A program made the position numbers and the translations under genes. From contig NW_019716264.1 in NCBI RefSeq assembly GCF_900074925.1, forward strand, positions 799,498-863,497: a stretch of 64,000 bases of DNA. Reading direction: 5' to 3'. This DNA comes from Ramularia collo-cygni. Its lineage: Eukaryota; Ascomycota; Dothideomycetes; Mycosphaerellales; Mycosphaerellaceae. Shown here piece by piece: positions 43,774-54,341 of this stretch. How positions within the stretch are numbered: position 1 is the first letter of the stretch; every line of letters starts with the position of its first letter. Below the pieces are notes generated by a model. That model was given only the letters and a program-made list of their open reading frames with translations, did not search any database and was not told where the DNA came from.

Positions 43774-45285
43774 GACCACAAACTATCAGTACTGGCGTGG
43801 TGACGAGTGTATTCCTGGCCAGATGCGGGCGTGCATTGGCGGAGTGGTGGGTGATTCGTGAAGTTGGATCGCGTGTCGTCCTTGCCCGGTAATGTCCAGT
43901 CCTTTCTCAGCCGATCCTTCCAGGTCCTAGTAGTGTTCTGCTTTTGGTGGGAAAGAGTCGTCTGGTTCCGCTCTGTTCACGGCAAAAGCGATGAGGTGCT
44001 TCAGATTCAACTCAGCCGGGCTTCGTCTTGTCTCGAGTTCGACTCTGCTTGGCGTGTTGTTCAAACTTGACGCGACGAGACGCGATCTGCTTACTCACCA
44101 GGACTTCACTAAGCAAGCGCGGACCGCGCCGCTGAGCCGACAGTCGATTTCGATCTCCGATCATTCCCCACTCTCGGCGTCCCGACGCTCGTTCGCCGAG
44201 CGCCCATCACACCAGCACCGACAGGAAACGAACGTCACACTGCGGGCGCCGGGCTACCATGTTCTTTACGACTCAGCACCTACATACTGTTGAGGTACGG
44301 AAAGCTTGCAGCCAGTCATGTCGGGCCCCAGACGATCTGCTGTCCATTGACGGAACGATGACGATTTGCTCGCACAATCAGCTCTTCCAATGCTGACGCC
44401 AACGACGACGCCAATGGTGAGCTCCGAGTCCTGACTCTGGATGTCTTACATTTGGAGAGCTTTGTCGACCACATCGCGATGAAGGTGTGGAGTATTACCT
44501 CTGCAAGAATCATTCAGGCACCAACTAAACTAGTCCACCACGTTCTCGCACCATCTTTCAGGTACACCACACCACGCCGTTCCGAGCCAGCGCTTGGGAG
44601 CTCCATGTTTCCAATCTTGACCTGACTCCATTGACTTTCCCCATCCCCATTCACAAAAGCGTATATCTCTTTCACGCGCTGCAAAATTGGCCATCTGGCA
44701 ACGGAAACGTTATCCGATCAACACCACCCTGACGTGATGGCGCTCGTTCTCATCCACGCTGCGGGTCACTGACTCGCATCACGCGCCAACGACCACTTCA
44801 CTCNGCATCCCCCGAACGGCTGGCTGCAGTTTGACGAACGACAGACGCGTCGGGTTGGTCAAACCGCAGCTTGACTTGACGCTTGTTTCCTCGTGCCTGA
44901 ATTTGGTTGCGCGCCTTCACTTCATTCTAGTCAGCAACCTTTACCAGCTCTTCGTCATCTCGCACGAACGACTGCCCGTGGCTGTCCTCTCCCGTGTCAG
45001 CTTCGATTCTCATTGATCGATAGCTCTCAGCACGGGCGATGCCCAAAGCATTCAGGGCCGTGTATCAACCATTCGCTGACTCGGCNCGACTCTGCTCTAC
45101 GCAAAAGATCATCGACCCTGACATGGAGCTCGTTCAGGAACGTAGCCCCAATGCTAGAAGGCTGATGGAACAGGTAGTACGCCTGGTCTATAATAGTCGC
45201 TGCAGCAACCTTCTTCCTCGTGCTTCATCTCCCTCTCACATCCTCCCGTCGCTGTACTCCGTTCGACGTTGACATATCNCCCACC
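43774..45285. other. Divergent intergenic region, CDC45 / aquaglyceroporin
   Basis: 1.5 kb without a convincing gene. Contains the CDC45 promoter (two ACGCGA boxes at 44070-44085) and the aquaglyceroporin promoter and leader. Small open frames of 60-100 codons lack any domain. Confidence 0.55.
44070..44085 (+). promoter_or_regulatory. Paired ACGCGA boxes (MCB-like) upstream of CDC45
   Basis: Two ACGCGA hexamers start 10 bp apart, about 300 bp upstream of the CDC45 start codon. They differ by one base from the MluI cell-cycle box ACGCGT bound by MBF, which controls S-phase genes in yeasts. Functional assignment is inference. Confidence 0.3.
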
Positions 45286-46716
45286 ATGGAGCCTGTCCCT
45301 GCTCACTTGCCCCCTACCGTCCCATCGCAATTCCCCTTTCGTGCCCCGGCTCACTCTCAAGGCCCCACAAGCATGCGCCGCTCCAGCGATGCCATGCGAG
45401 CAGGATCTAACTCCGGTCCTCCACACGACATGAACAGCCCTCCCTTCTCAGCCGACGCCGTTACACTCAAGGGAGATCACAGCAGCGACTCGAACATTCT
45501 GAAAGGAGAAATTCCCGAGTACGCTGAGAGCAACCATCATCACAAACTTAAGAAGGTCACGTCGACTCTTCAGGGGCCGAGAAAATGGATGGGTCTGCAG
45601 CCTGCAGCGCCGGTAGCGGTCGATGAGGACCATGCTGCCCATGTTCACCTGGGTTGGTCCAAGACCAAGATTGTTTTCAAGGAGCCCTTCGCGGAGTTTT
45701 GGGGAACTTTCATCCTCGTCTTGTTTGGTAACAAATTTCACTCGTCACTTCTCTTCATTTGATCATACTGACTTTCTGCAGGAAATGCCGGTTTAGCGCA
45801 AGTCACTCTTGGTGCCAACAAGACTGGCGCGCCAGGTGGCNAGGGCTTTGGTGACTGGCAGAGTGTTAACTGGGCTTTCGGTATCGGACTCATGTTGGGA
45901 ATTTACGTCGCCGGTGACAGTGGAGCGTATTTGAAGTGAGTCGGCTATCCTATCATCGCAACACGCCATTCCCAACTAACCACGACTTCTAGCCCTGCCG
46001 TGACCCTTGCCAGCTGTGTCCTCCGCAAGCTGCCATGGCGACGCATGCCAATGTACCTCCTCGCACAAACTCTCGGAGCCTTCGCGGCTGCTGGTGTTGT
46101 TTACGCAAACTACTACAGCATGATTCACGAGTACGACCCAGGTCTTACCGTCGCCCCATCCCCCACTGCCACTGCGGGAATCTTCGCAACCTACCCGGGT
46201 GAAGGAGTCAGCAAAGTCAACCAGTTTTTCGACCAGTTTATCGCCTCCGCATTGCTCGTCTTCGTCATCTTCGCGCTCAAGGATGACTCTAACAAGGGCA
46301 ACTTCGTCGCAAGTGGAGCCTGGTTCCCGCTTGCTCTCTTCTTCTTGATGGTATGTTCTGCACAGTCCCGCACTGACATGATTGAATCTAACATGATGTG
46401 ATAGTTCGGTATCGGATCTTGCTTCGGCATCCAGACCGGTTTCGCCATCAACTTCGCCCGTGACTTCGGTCCCCGTCTCATGACCTACGCTCTCGGCTAT
46501 GGTCACGAAGTTTGGTCCGCAGGAGGGTATTACTTCTGGATTCCGATGGTCGCGCCCTTCATTGGGTGTCTGACCGGTGGTGTCCTCTACGACATCTTCA
46601 TCTTCACTGGAGAGTCACCCATCAACACTCCCTGGTTCGGTCTTGCTAAGCTCTTCAACCCTAAGCGCACCATTGTCAACAGACTCGAGGCGCAGAAGGA
46701 GGATGGGCTTGTCTGA
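45286..46716 (+). CDS. Aquaglyceroporin (MIP family, YFL054C-like)
   Basis: Four exons, 45286-45727, 45782-45935, 45993-46350 and 46405-46716, give 421 aa. A cytoplasmic N-terminal extension of about 130 residues precedes six membrane helices. The first half-helix motif is SGAYLNPAVTLASC, completed across intron 2 (classic NPA). The second is FAINFARDFGPRL, where the usual Pro of NPA(R)D is Phe but the Asp after Arg, which marks glycerol-conducting channels, is kept. Other family features: EFWGTFILVLFGNAGLAQV (joined by splicing; quoted to FGNAGLAQV), FDQFIASALLVFVIFAL, GGYYFWIPMVAPFIGCLTGG. Such fungal proteins pass glycerol or other small solutes across the plasma membrane. The shared INxARDFGPRL block places it near yeast YFL054C rather than Fps1. 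One N in exon 2 and one in the leader. Confidence 0.92.
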
Positions 46717-47348
46717 TCTTGTTGAACAAATGCGAGTCGGGGAAGATGAATGTCAACACTACAAGAAGCAGTGTTGCAGGGAGATGCCAGAGAGGATGAT
46801 AGGACTCTTGCCATTCTCATGTATCAGTAGCTCATTACTATCTAACGACCGATGTAATTACGAACAGTGCGACGAAATGATAAGACTACAGCTTTATGAT
46901 CAAACTCATTCTTCGTTCGCCATTCACTTCCTCACACTCAATTCTGGCCTTGTTCTCAACCACGCAGCAGCTGCTGGTATGAAAGTCGTGTCGCTGTATA
47001 GCTCACCTTCTCCAATCAAGATCTTCCACGCGCTTTTCAAGCGACAGAGAGGGCAGCCTTGCGAATTTGCGAGCAAGAAACGCCACCGAAAATCCATTGA
47101 AGTGAACGGGGCAAAATTCCCTAGAAGCGCAGCACACGTGTGTTGCGACTACATTTCCATTTCCAATTGTATCTCTAGAGCGCCATTGCAATGCTTAGTA
47201 TTCATGCATCCAACTCTCNGAAACCAACAATCTGGCTGCCACTCCTATCCAGACCAGAATGTACTTCACCTGCTCTGTCTGTCAATCCGGAGGAAGCATC
47301 ACCAGCGCTAAGCACCAAATCATTTTCTCAATCTTGAAAGCCGTTGCC
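46717..47348. other. Convergent intergenic region
   Basis: 3' flanks of the aquaglyceroporin (plus) and the Thr-rich secreted protein (minus). The 244-codon frame at 46577-47311 overlaps the aquaporin exon in another frame and is rejected. Confidence 0.55.
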
Positions 47349-48958
47349 TCAAAATCCAATTCTCGTCACATTCCCTCCCACCGCCTCCAAACCGAGCTCA
47401 ACAAACTTGCAATCGGTTCCATTCCCAGCCCAATTTCCTGCAGGGCCCAAAGTTAACAATTGCTGCGACAAACAAACCGCAAAACGACTCTGACTTCCAC
47501 AAGTGAGCACGCCACTGCAGACAGAGCAAGTCGGGATTATCAGACTATCATCCGCATCGATATCTTCGTCTCTGTTGAGGAACAAGAAGGGATAGGCATC
47601 CTGCTTGTTTCTGGTTGTGATCGTTCTTCCAAATGTCACGTCAACGAGTTCGTTGTTGCGGTTGAGGGTGAAGATGTCGCCTGCTCGGGTGGCATTGGAG
47701 AATCCGAGTTCGGAGACGGTAGGGTCTCCAGGGGCAGGCACTTTGCCGGCAAAGATTTTCTTGGGGAGAAGGCCGGAGGAGGGAGAGGTAGATGTGGAGT
47801 TGTAGTAGAGGCGGAAGCGGGACGGGGTGGGAGTTGGGAGAATGGTTGTTACAGTGGTGAGGACAGTGGTGGTGCTGACGTGGGCTGTGATGTGAGGGAC
47901 CTGGTGGAACATGTCAATCCCGTGTGGGCTTCGTTGAAGATGGGGCAGAGCATACCGTTGTTGTCATAGTGTCAGTCCTAGTCACCGTAGCGTAAGCAGT
48001 GGTGATGTTCGTGACGATTGTGGTTCCTCTGATGGTGGTAGTTCCAAGAATCTGAAAAGACGCGTCAGTATCCAGAATTTTAAGGTACAATACTTTCAGA
48101 GGACATACGGTATTCGTAGCAGAAGAGGTAGCGGTGTCAATAGCGAGCGTGATTGTGGTGGTACCAGTACTTCGGGCAGCGATCAGACAGCTGCACGCAT
48201 CTCTGATTCCCTCTCGACCCCGTTCATCTCTGTATTCTGAGAGACAACTTGGTGCAGCAAGTGAAGAGGACGGCCCGGCCTGTCTTGCGACTATGCCAAT
48301 AAGACTGGTAATGGGGCACGTGTACTGGGTTGCGGTGCTGCGAGATACTTGTAAGAAGCATGATGAGGACTTTGCACAGGGATCAAGCTCACATCGTATC
48401 CGTGATGGTGTTGGTCGCGACATGAGTTGTGCGAGTGCCATTCGTGGCAGTCACGATTTCCGTGGTGGTACTGCGCTTGTCAGCGATACATCTACGCATA
48501 AGGAATGTGAGTCTTATCACGTGGTAGTGTTGCGGTATGCCGTTCTACGATTCGCTCGTTAGCGCTGGTATCGATGTGAACAAGCTGGTCACTCACGAGA
48601 GCACGGTCCTGGAAATTGGGGGCGGNGTGTAAACGGTCTGAGCCGCTGAAGTGACGGTGAAGGACTCGGTTGTGGTTCTGTATACATCAATTCAGGCCAA
48701 TCGGTTCCGGATATGTTCATATACGAACGCTGTGATGGACTCAGTCACCGTGGTGAGTGGCGGATATGCTCCACAAAGGGATTTGACATAAGCAGATCCT
48801 CCGGAGCGAATACAGGAGGCTCCAATGGTGGCGAAGCCTGGAGCGCCAGAAGGGCATTGGGAGATCGCCTCCTGCCTGACCGCAAGCAGTGGGTAAGGCG
48901 ATGCCGAGACGAGCGAGAGCAGCGAGAAAAGCAGAGCGGATGTCACCGAGGCGGCCAT
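47349..48958 (-). CDS. Secreted Thr-rich protein with C-terminal globular domain
   Basis: Multi-exon minus-strand gene. The first exon, 48958-48729, encodes a signal peptide (MAASVTSALLFSLLSLVSAS) and a Cys-containing segment (QCPSGAPGFATIGASCIRSG). Likely next exons are 48677-48597, 48544-48521 and 48470-48393, which read as Thr-rich repeats (TTTEIVTATNGTRTTHVATN). Further Thr-rich exons are about 48163-48114 and 48055-47953 (GTTTIRGTTIVTNITTAYAT), and the last exon is 47900-47349. Between 48392 and 48164 one further small exon is possible, so the middle is provisional. The C-terminal 180 residues (RFRLYYNSTSTSP, NRDEDIDADDSLIIPTCSVC, CKFVELGLEAVGGN) form a Cys-containing domain seen in fungal secreted proteins of unknown role. 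Heavy O-glycosylation and cell-wall or extracellular location are expected. Confidence 0.7.
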
Positions 48959-50410
48959 GTCTGCGATCTGTTTTGAACGAATGAAGAAAGCGAGCTGATA
49001 TCAAGATGCACAATTGGAACAGCAGAGGCTTGTAGGAGATATATATCAAAGCAGACTCTCGCCTACCGTGCCACTGGTAAATGAAGACTTTCTCGCAGGA
49101 TGGTTTACATTGCCAGCTGTAGCTCAATAGACCCATCCTCATGCACACAACGTCTGAATAATCCTGTTCTGCGCCTTGACACTGGATCCGGTGGCCAGAA
49201 CGCTACGAATCATCGACGTGGTCGTGGGTGACGAGAGGGACATCTTGCACCATAACGCCGAGGAGGCCACCACACCGAAGCGGTGGAAGTCCAACTTGTG
49301 GTTTGGAGGCTCAAAGCCGGTATACTGTTGAGAAAGCCCACAGAAGAGCGAAGTTGTACAGCGATGATTTCTTTATGCACCCCTGCAGGAGACACTTTTC
49401 AGGTTACGAGCATTGCGCCTCTCAGGGCAGGAAGAGGTGCAGAGGCTTGTTGGTGGTACCGTGTCTTGTGAGCTGCNATTCGAACAAAGAGCAACCTGAA
49501 ACTGTGAAATGTTCGGAGCATCCCACTACTGCTGTATCTCTATCAGCCAGGAACGATGTATGGCAACGTACGGTCCTGCGTCGTTGATCAGCTAGAGGCG
49601 TCTCTTGACAGCAGAAGGCAAGAGAATATGACGCGATCTGGCCAGTCAAACCAGCTCTTTTGGCCCAAGGTTGGCACAGGCGTCTTTTGACGTGTAGCTC
49701 GTAAACACACACGACCCGATCATGATGTCGAGGTCTATTGTCTGGCCGTGAAAAATGTTCTGTGGGTTACAAATATCGATGATTGTTTCTCTGATGCTTC
49801 TCATCGGAGACTTCGACTTCGTTACTCTTCGCGGTGAGTGCAGATACCGCATTTCGTGCTGTTCGTTAAACCGGCAGCTCGTATTGCAGAGTTGCAGAGT
49901 TATTAGGTGAGATGTTTGTTCCAATGGTCCAGAGGAGGAAGGGATCTTGGCCGCGCTCCCGTTGATGTGGGGCCGCCGGCGCGGGTGCCGAGCCGTGGAC
50001 AAATTTCCGCTCTTTCCTACATCATCGCGCAAAAACGACGTCCTCATCCCTGTCCAGAGCTACATGTCGATGAATAAAAAAGTTGAGTGACGCTCCGCAA
50101 ATGTCCATCCTCCATTGATCCCAACAAGCCAGTGTTGCTTGAAGACCTTTGTCCCTTCACCGGATGCCGGGATTACATGCATGTTTCATCAGCATCAACC
50201 AGACCCCGGGTACCGCGTCCCTTCATCCGGGACTGGGATGTTACGACTAGAAATATCCCTGGCTGTAACACAGGCCACCAAAAGCCGTGAGAGGGCGCAG
50301 CGCTTGGTATGTTTCAACAAATCTCTTGGTCAGGCAATGGTAATGCTACACCAACATCTCTTACACCCAGTCTGTTGTTCGCATCGCACGCGCGGCCTTC
50401 ATATGCAGCT
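48959..50410. other. 1.45 kb divergent intergenic region
   Basis: Promoters of the Thr-rich secreted protein and the glycosidase-like protein. Open frames of up to 135 codons have no domain and partly overlap the neighbouring first exon in antisense. No RNA gene was recognised. Confidence 0.5.
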
Positions 50411-52212
50411 ATGAAGCTGCCGTGGACATTCTTCTTAGCTTCATCTCTATTGTTCAGACAAGCTGCTAGTCAGGATCCGTTGGGCGGCCTGTCAGGAAGT
50501 CATACTGACATTCCACGATGGTGTGGGAAACCTTACGAACTTGGGTAAGTCGTGCCATTACTCACAGTCCACGAAAACGCCTCTTCCAATTGGCCTTGTG
50601 TGTTGGGTGCTAATGCTGTCACAGGTCGCCAGCTTTTGACCCAGGTGGCAGACTACAACCTCCAGCTATGACAAAAGAACCTCTTCTCGATATCAGGATC
50701 ACACCGCGCTACAACATATACGACAGCAATGAGGTCTCCGGGCAATTTGTCGTTGATGTGTCCACTTCATATGTCCGCGGCGAGGTCATGGTTGAATCTT
50801 GGAAAGATGACCTAGCGCGGTCTCAGCCCACGTCCTGGTCATTCGAAATCGTGACAGAAGACGCCAGCCTACCTCTGGCATCCGGAAACCTGTTCCTCAA
50901 CACTACGGCCAAACTACTGCGTTTCAGCCTGAACAGACTGGAACCCCGATTGGAGCCTTACATCATTCAACTCAATCTGCAAGTTTCCAAGGAGTACGGT
51001 AGCAACCAGACCTATGCGGCGTCCACTGAGTTTTACTACCTTCCGGCCAAGAACAGCGGCAGCACTGTCAAGATTGACAACCTCTATGGTGGCATGCTTG
51101 TTGCCAATAATGCCACGCAGTATGCTTTCCGACCACTTCTGCCCTTTGGATTCTATGCTTCCTGCGATGGCTATCTCAAGGACAGTCCGTCAAACGTATC
51201 GGCTTACAAAGACCTCGGATTCAATGCACTCAACCCGGTCTGTGCGTACACTGACGGTGACCTCGACCCCCTCTTCGACACTCTGGATGCCGCAGATTTA
51301 TGGTACCAATACGACATGCGCAATTCCTATCTGAATCTCTCTTCTGTTGAGGAACAGATACCTCGTGTCAAAGATCGGTCAAATCTGCTCAGTTGGTACA
51401 CTGCAGACGAACCTGATGGTTGGCAATACAACCTCTCATCCACCAAGCGAGCCCACGACTTGCTCAAGAAAGCTGACCCGTATCATCCCACAAGTCTCGT
51501 GCTCAATTGTGACAACTACTACTTTGACGAATACAGCTCTGGCGCCGACTACGTGATGCAGGATGCCTATCCGGTGGGCATCAACACGACGTACAGCCGA
51601 AAGTTCAACACTACTGTCAATTCGACCTACGGGGACGCTGGCTGTGATAATTGCGAGGGTATGCTTCGGGATGTCAGCAATCGTTTAGACGTGTATACCC
51701 AATACTTGGACTGGTTGGGAGACCCGAGGAAGCCTCTTTGGTCCGTCCTCCAGGCATTCTCCGGGGACTTCTACTGGGAAAGGGAGCCCACACCGGCGGA
51801 AACTTGGGTCATGATTGTGTTGAGCTTGAGCCATCGAGCAAAGGGCGTCATGAGCTGGCTGTTTCCAAGCTCGCCCAATCTAAATGATGCTCATGGATCG
51901 CTTGCGAAAGCCGTTACTGCTCCGGGAGTTAGCAAGTATCTACTTGGAGGACAGCCGACCAGTGTGAACGTCACTAATCATCCTTTACTGGATGTCGCGT
52001 ACTGGCAGATTGGCGGTCGCGCCCTGGTCGCAATGGCGAATCTGGACTATAGCCGAACGAGCAATCCCATCACGATCGAACTACCTTTTGCAGCAAAAGC
52101 TGTAGCTGGGCAGCCCTGGGGTTCACTTTCGTGGAGCCTGAGTGACGACAATAAATTGGGTACATATGGGCTTGATGGCCTGGCCACGAGTATTCTGATC
52201 CTCGACACTTGA
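50411..52212 (+). CDS. Secreted glycoside-hydrolase-like protein
   Basis: Two exons, 50411-50544 and 50625-52212 (80-nt intron), give 573 aa. The signal peptide is MKLPWTFFLASSLLFRQAAS. A beta-rich N-terminal part (IRITPRYNIYDSNEVSGQFV, VRGEVMVESWKDD) precedes a TIM-barrel-like region: LPFGFYASCDGYLKD, YKDLGFNALNPVC, LLSWYTADEPDGWQYN (a candidate acid/base Glu), YVMQDAYPVGINTT, KPLWSVLQAFSGDFYWE, and AKGVMSWLFPSSPN. A C-terminal beta domain follows. This order resembles clan-A glycosidases (GH2/GH42-type cores), but I cannot place it in a named family, and the nucleophile is not certain. Many NxS/T sites suggest N-glycosylation outside the cell. Intact, with no frame breaks. Confidence 0.8.
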
Positions 52213-52443
52213 AGTCATGGAAGCTCGTTCGAAACACTCACCATCACGTTCGCTTGTGCTTGGCCGTTCGCCACTCCATGCAGAGCGAGCTTGCGACAGT
52301 TAACGAATCCAAGACTACCAGGTCAGCGAGAGCGACATGTCGACTCCGAGCACGACCTTGTCTTGTTATTATTGTCGAAGCCATTCCTCAAATCCCCGAA
52401 GCCCATGCTTCCGATGCTAGCACATCAGTGCCAATATGAGCAC

Positions 52444-53015
52444 TCAGACGGTCAACGAAGATTCTCTGCGCAACGACGACAAAGCCACTGGACCAAAACT
52501 CCGAGCGAACGGAATGATCGCAAGACCCGCCGTTGCGTCCGCGGCGAAAAGAGTCTTCCGCGCCGCTGTCTGCGCCGCTTGGAACCCAATACCGTCTGCG
52601 GACTCTGCGAAGCCCGAATCCACGATCAGACGTGCGATCTCGGTGTTGAATTTGAGGAAATTCATCATCAAACCCGTGCCGATCGGCATGGTGATCAATG
52701 CGAACAGCATCGATGGAGAATAGTGTCCTGTGATGCTCAATCCACCTTCGAGCACAAGCATAGCGACCAGGGCCCTGGGACTATTGGTAGCATGAGAGCA
52801 GCCGATTTGCCAACTGAAACACCCCTGACCGCTTGGAAGTAAGTAGGCATGGAGTCCCNCAGGGCAGTCAGTGGGAAGTTGATGTAAGGGGAGGGAAGGA
52901 GTCCCAGCAGTACGTTGCGGTTCGCCATGATTCTTGGGGGAATTGTTGCGGAGTCTTGTTTGATGGACTGATCGATGCAATGAGACCCCAAGTAGAATTG
53001 CAAAACGGCGAACAA
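52444..53015 (-). pseudogene. Remnant of a DHA2-family MFS multidrug transporter
   Basis: Only the C-terminal third or so of a 14-helix exporter is recognisable. On the minus strand one frame reads DSATIPPRIMANRNVL, then PTYFQAVRGVSVGKSAALML and PIVPG, after which the similarity jumps to another frame at ALVAMLVLEGGLSITGHYSP, continues through MPIGTGLMMNFLKF and DGIGFQAAQTA, and ends AGLAIIPFARSFGPVALSSL. In intact carriers the two parts are contiguous with about nine more residues between them, so a frameshift plus small deletion is inferred near 52770. No N-terminal helices, signature motifs or start codon are present. One N lies inside. It is a decayed gene flanked by the glycosidase-like and GNAT genes. 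Confidence 0.75.
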
Positions 53016-53256
53016 GCTGGTGCTACGGCCGTCAATCCAGGGATTCTTTGTTGTGCAAATGGCACGCCTTGCGGGCAAGTAATCGTTGTTGAAGACATTG
53101 ACACAAGGGTTAGCTGCTCGCTAACCAATTCATTTGCTTCCTCGCTTACAATCTACACCACGCCTGTGTATCCTCTAGTCTCTATAGAGCTCGCAACTCG
53201 CCGGGTGAAAAGGAATCTCCGCACACCCCATCACTCGCGGGGAACTCCGATGTCAA

Positions 53257-53811
53257 CTACATCTTTTCCTGCCAGAGCATACAACAACGTGTATAGCCCC
53301 CCTGATAGAGCTTTCTCACTTCTTTATCATACCTCATCTTCTCCACATGCTTTGGCCCAATTTCCTCTGCATTCACCACCTTGAACCCGCGTCGTAGATA
53401 CCATGGCCCATTCCAAGGAATTTCGACGTACGTCGTAAGGGACACTCGAGCTTCATCCTCTCCGTTCTCAAGTGCTCGCTCACGAGCCCATTGGAACACC
53501 GCCTTTAACAGCATACTCCCGATACCCTTGCCGTTGTATTCGCCGCGCACGGAAATCTCAGCAACGTACAGAGCTGTGTCCATCTGGTAGGCTGCTAGAA
53601 ATCCAACCGGTATGCTGTCATGCTCGGCGAGGAATATCCGGCCCTTTTCGAATGTTTGTTGGATCTTTGTGGCCGCGTAGCTCTGCTCTCCTTCTGCCAG
53701 GGATTCGAAAATGGTGTCATGTTCGCCAAACTTCTTTTCAGCTGATCGTGAGACTTGGAGGATTCCTGGTGTATCTTCCNCAGTCGCTATGCGAATAGTA
53801 TAGCCTTCCAT
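53257..53811 (-). CDS. GNAT-family N-acetyltransferase
   Basis: Intronless, 184 aa, starting at the ATG at 53811 (MEGYTIRIAT). The fold is clear: motif C/D at the N-terminus (EDTPGILQVSRSAEKKF), then beta-4 ALYVAEISVRGEYNGKGIGS containing the acetyl-CoA pyrophosphate loop (RGEYNGKGIG), LLKAVFQWARERALENG, and motif B VSLTTYVEIPWNGPWYLRRG with the usual Tyr. The acceptor substrate (small amine, amino acid or protein) cannot be told. No targeting signal. It sits head-to-head with the leu2-like gene, 530 bp apart, and next to a transporter remnant, so a detoxification role is possible but unproven. One N in codon 11. Confidence 0.87.
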   Translation of the reverse strand: MEGYTIRIATXEDTPGILQVSRSAEKKFGEHDTIFESLAEGEQSYAATKIQQTFEKGRIFLAEHDSIPVGFLAAYQMDTALYVAEISVRGEYNGKGIGSMLLKAVFQWARERALENGEDEARVSLTTYVEIPWNGPWYLRRGFKVVNAEEIGPKHVEKMRYDKEVRKLYQGGYTRCCMLWQEKM

Positions 53812-54341
53812 TGTTGTTGGGCACGTTTTCCTGATTGTGTGAGTTGTAGAGACTACGCAAAGACATTTTCACGATAGCTCGTCTTGGAATCATTTAGCTC
53901 GACTTCTTTCAGATGAGTCCCGATAGGTCAATTCGTGGTCGCGGAAATCTGTAGGGCGGAATGTGATACGGGGATCTAACGTTGTAAATTGTTGTCACGG
54001 CGGGTCTGGTCTAATTCTGCCCGGAAGAAGACTGTGGATTGATTGATTTGTTTCCATCACGTTAACGAGTGGCTTACATGTATATAGGAGAGACTCGATA
54101 CAGCATCATGCCATGCCATTGACTTGACCGATATCGGTGGCGGGGAAGCTTAATCGCTTCGGGCAACAGACGGCAACAGCACTGCACTTGGTTGCCGACA
54201 TTGTGAGGTCCTTGAGGCTTTAAATACATACTTGTGCCTTCTGATAGCTCTGCTTGCTGGTGTTTGTGGGCTTGTATTTGCCTTGTTTATCTGTTCATCT
54301 TCCAGACTCCACGCCATCAAAAGATCTTCAAACGAGATAAC
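53812..54341. promoter_or_regulatory. Divergent promoter, GNAT / 3-isopropylmalate dehydrogenase-like
   Basis: 530 bp between the start codons. I looked for a Leu3-type CCGGN4CCGG site and did not find one. Confidence 0.45.

Noticed and set aside
46577..47311. 244-codon plus-strand frame
   Set aside because: Begins inside the last aquaglyceroporin exon in another frame and then runs through its 3' flank.
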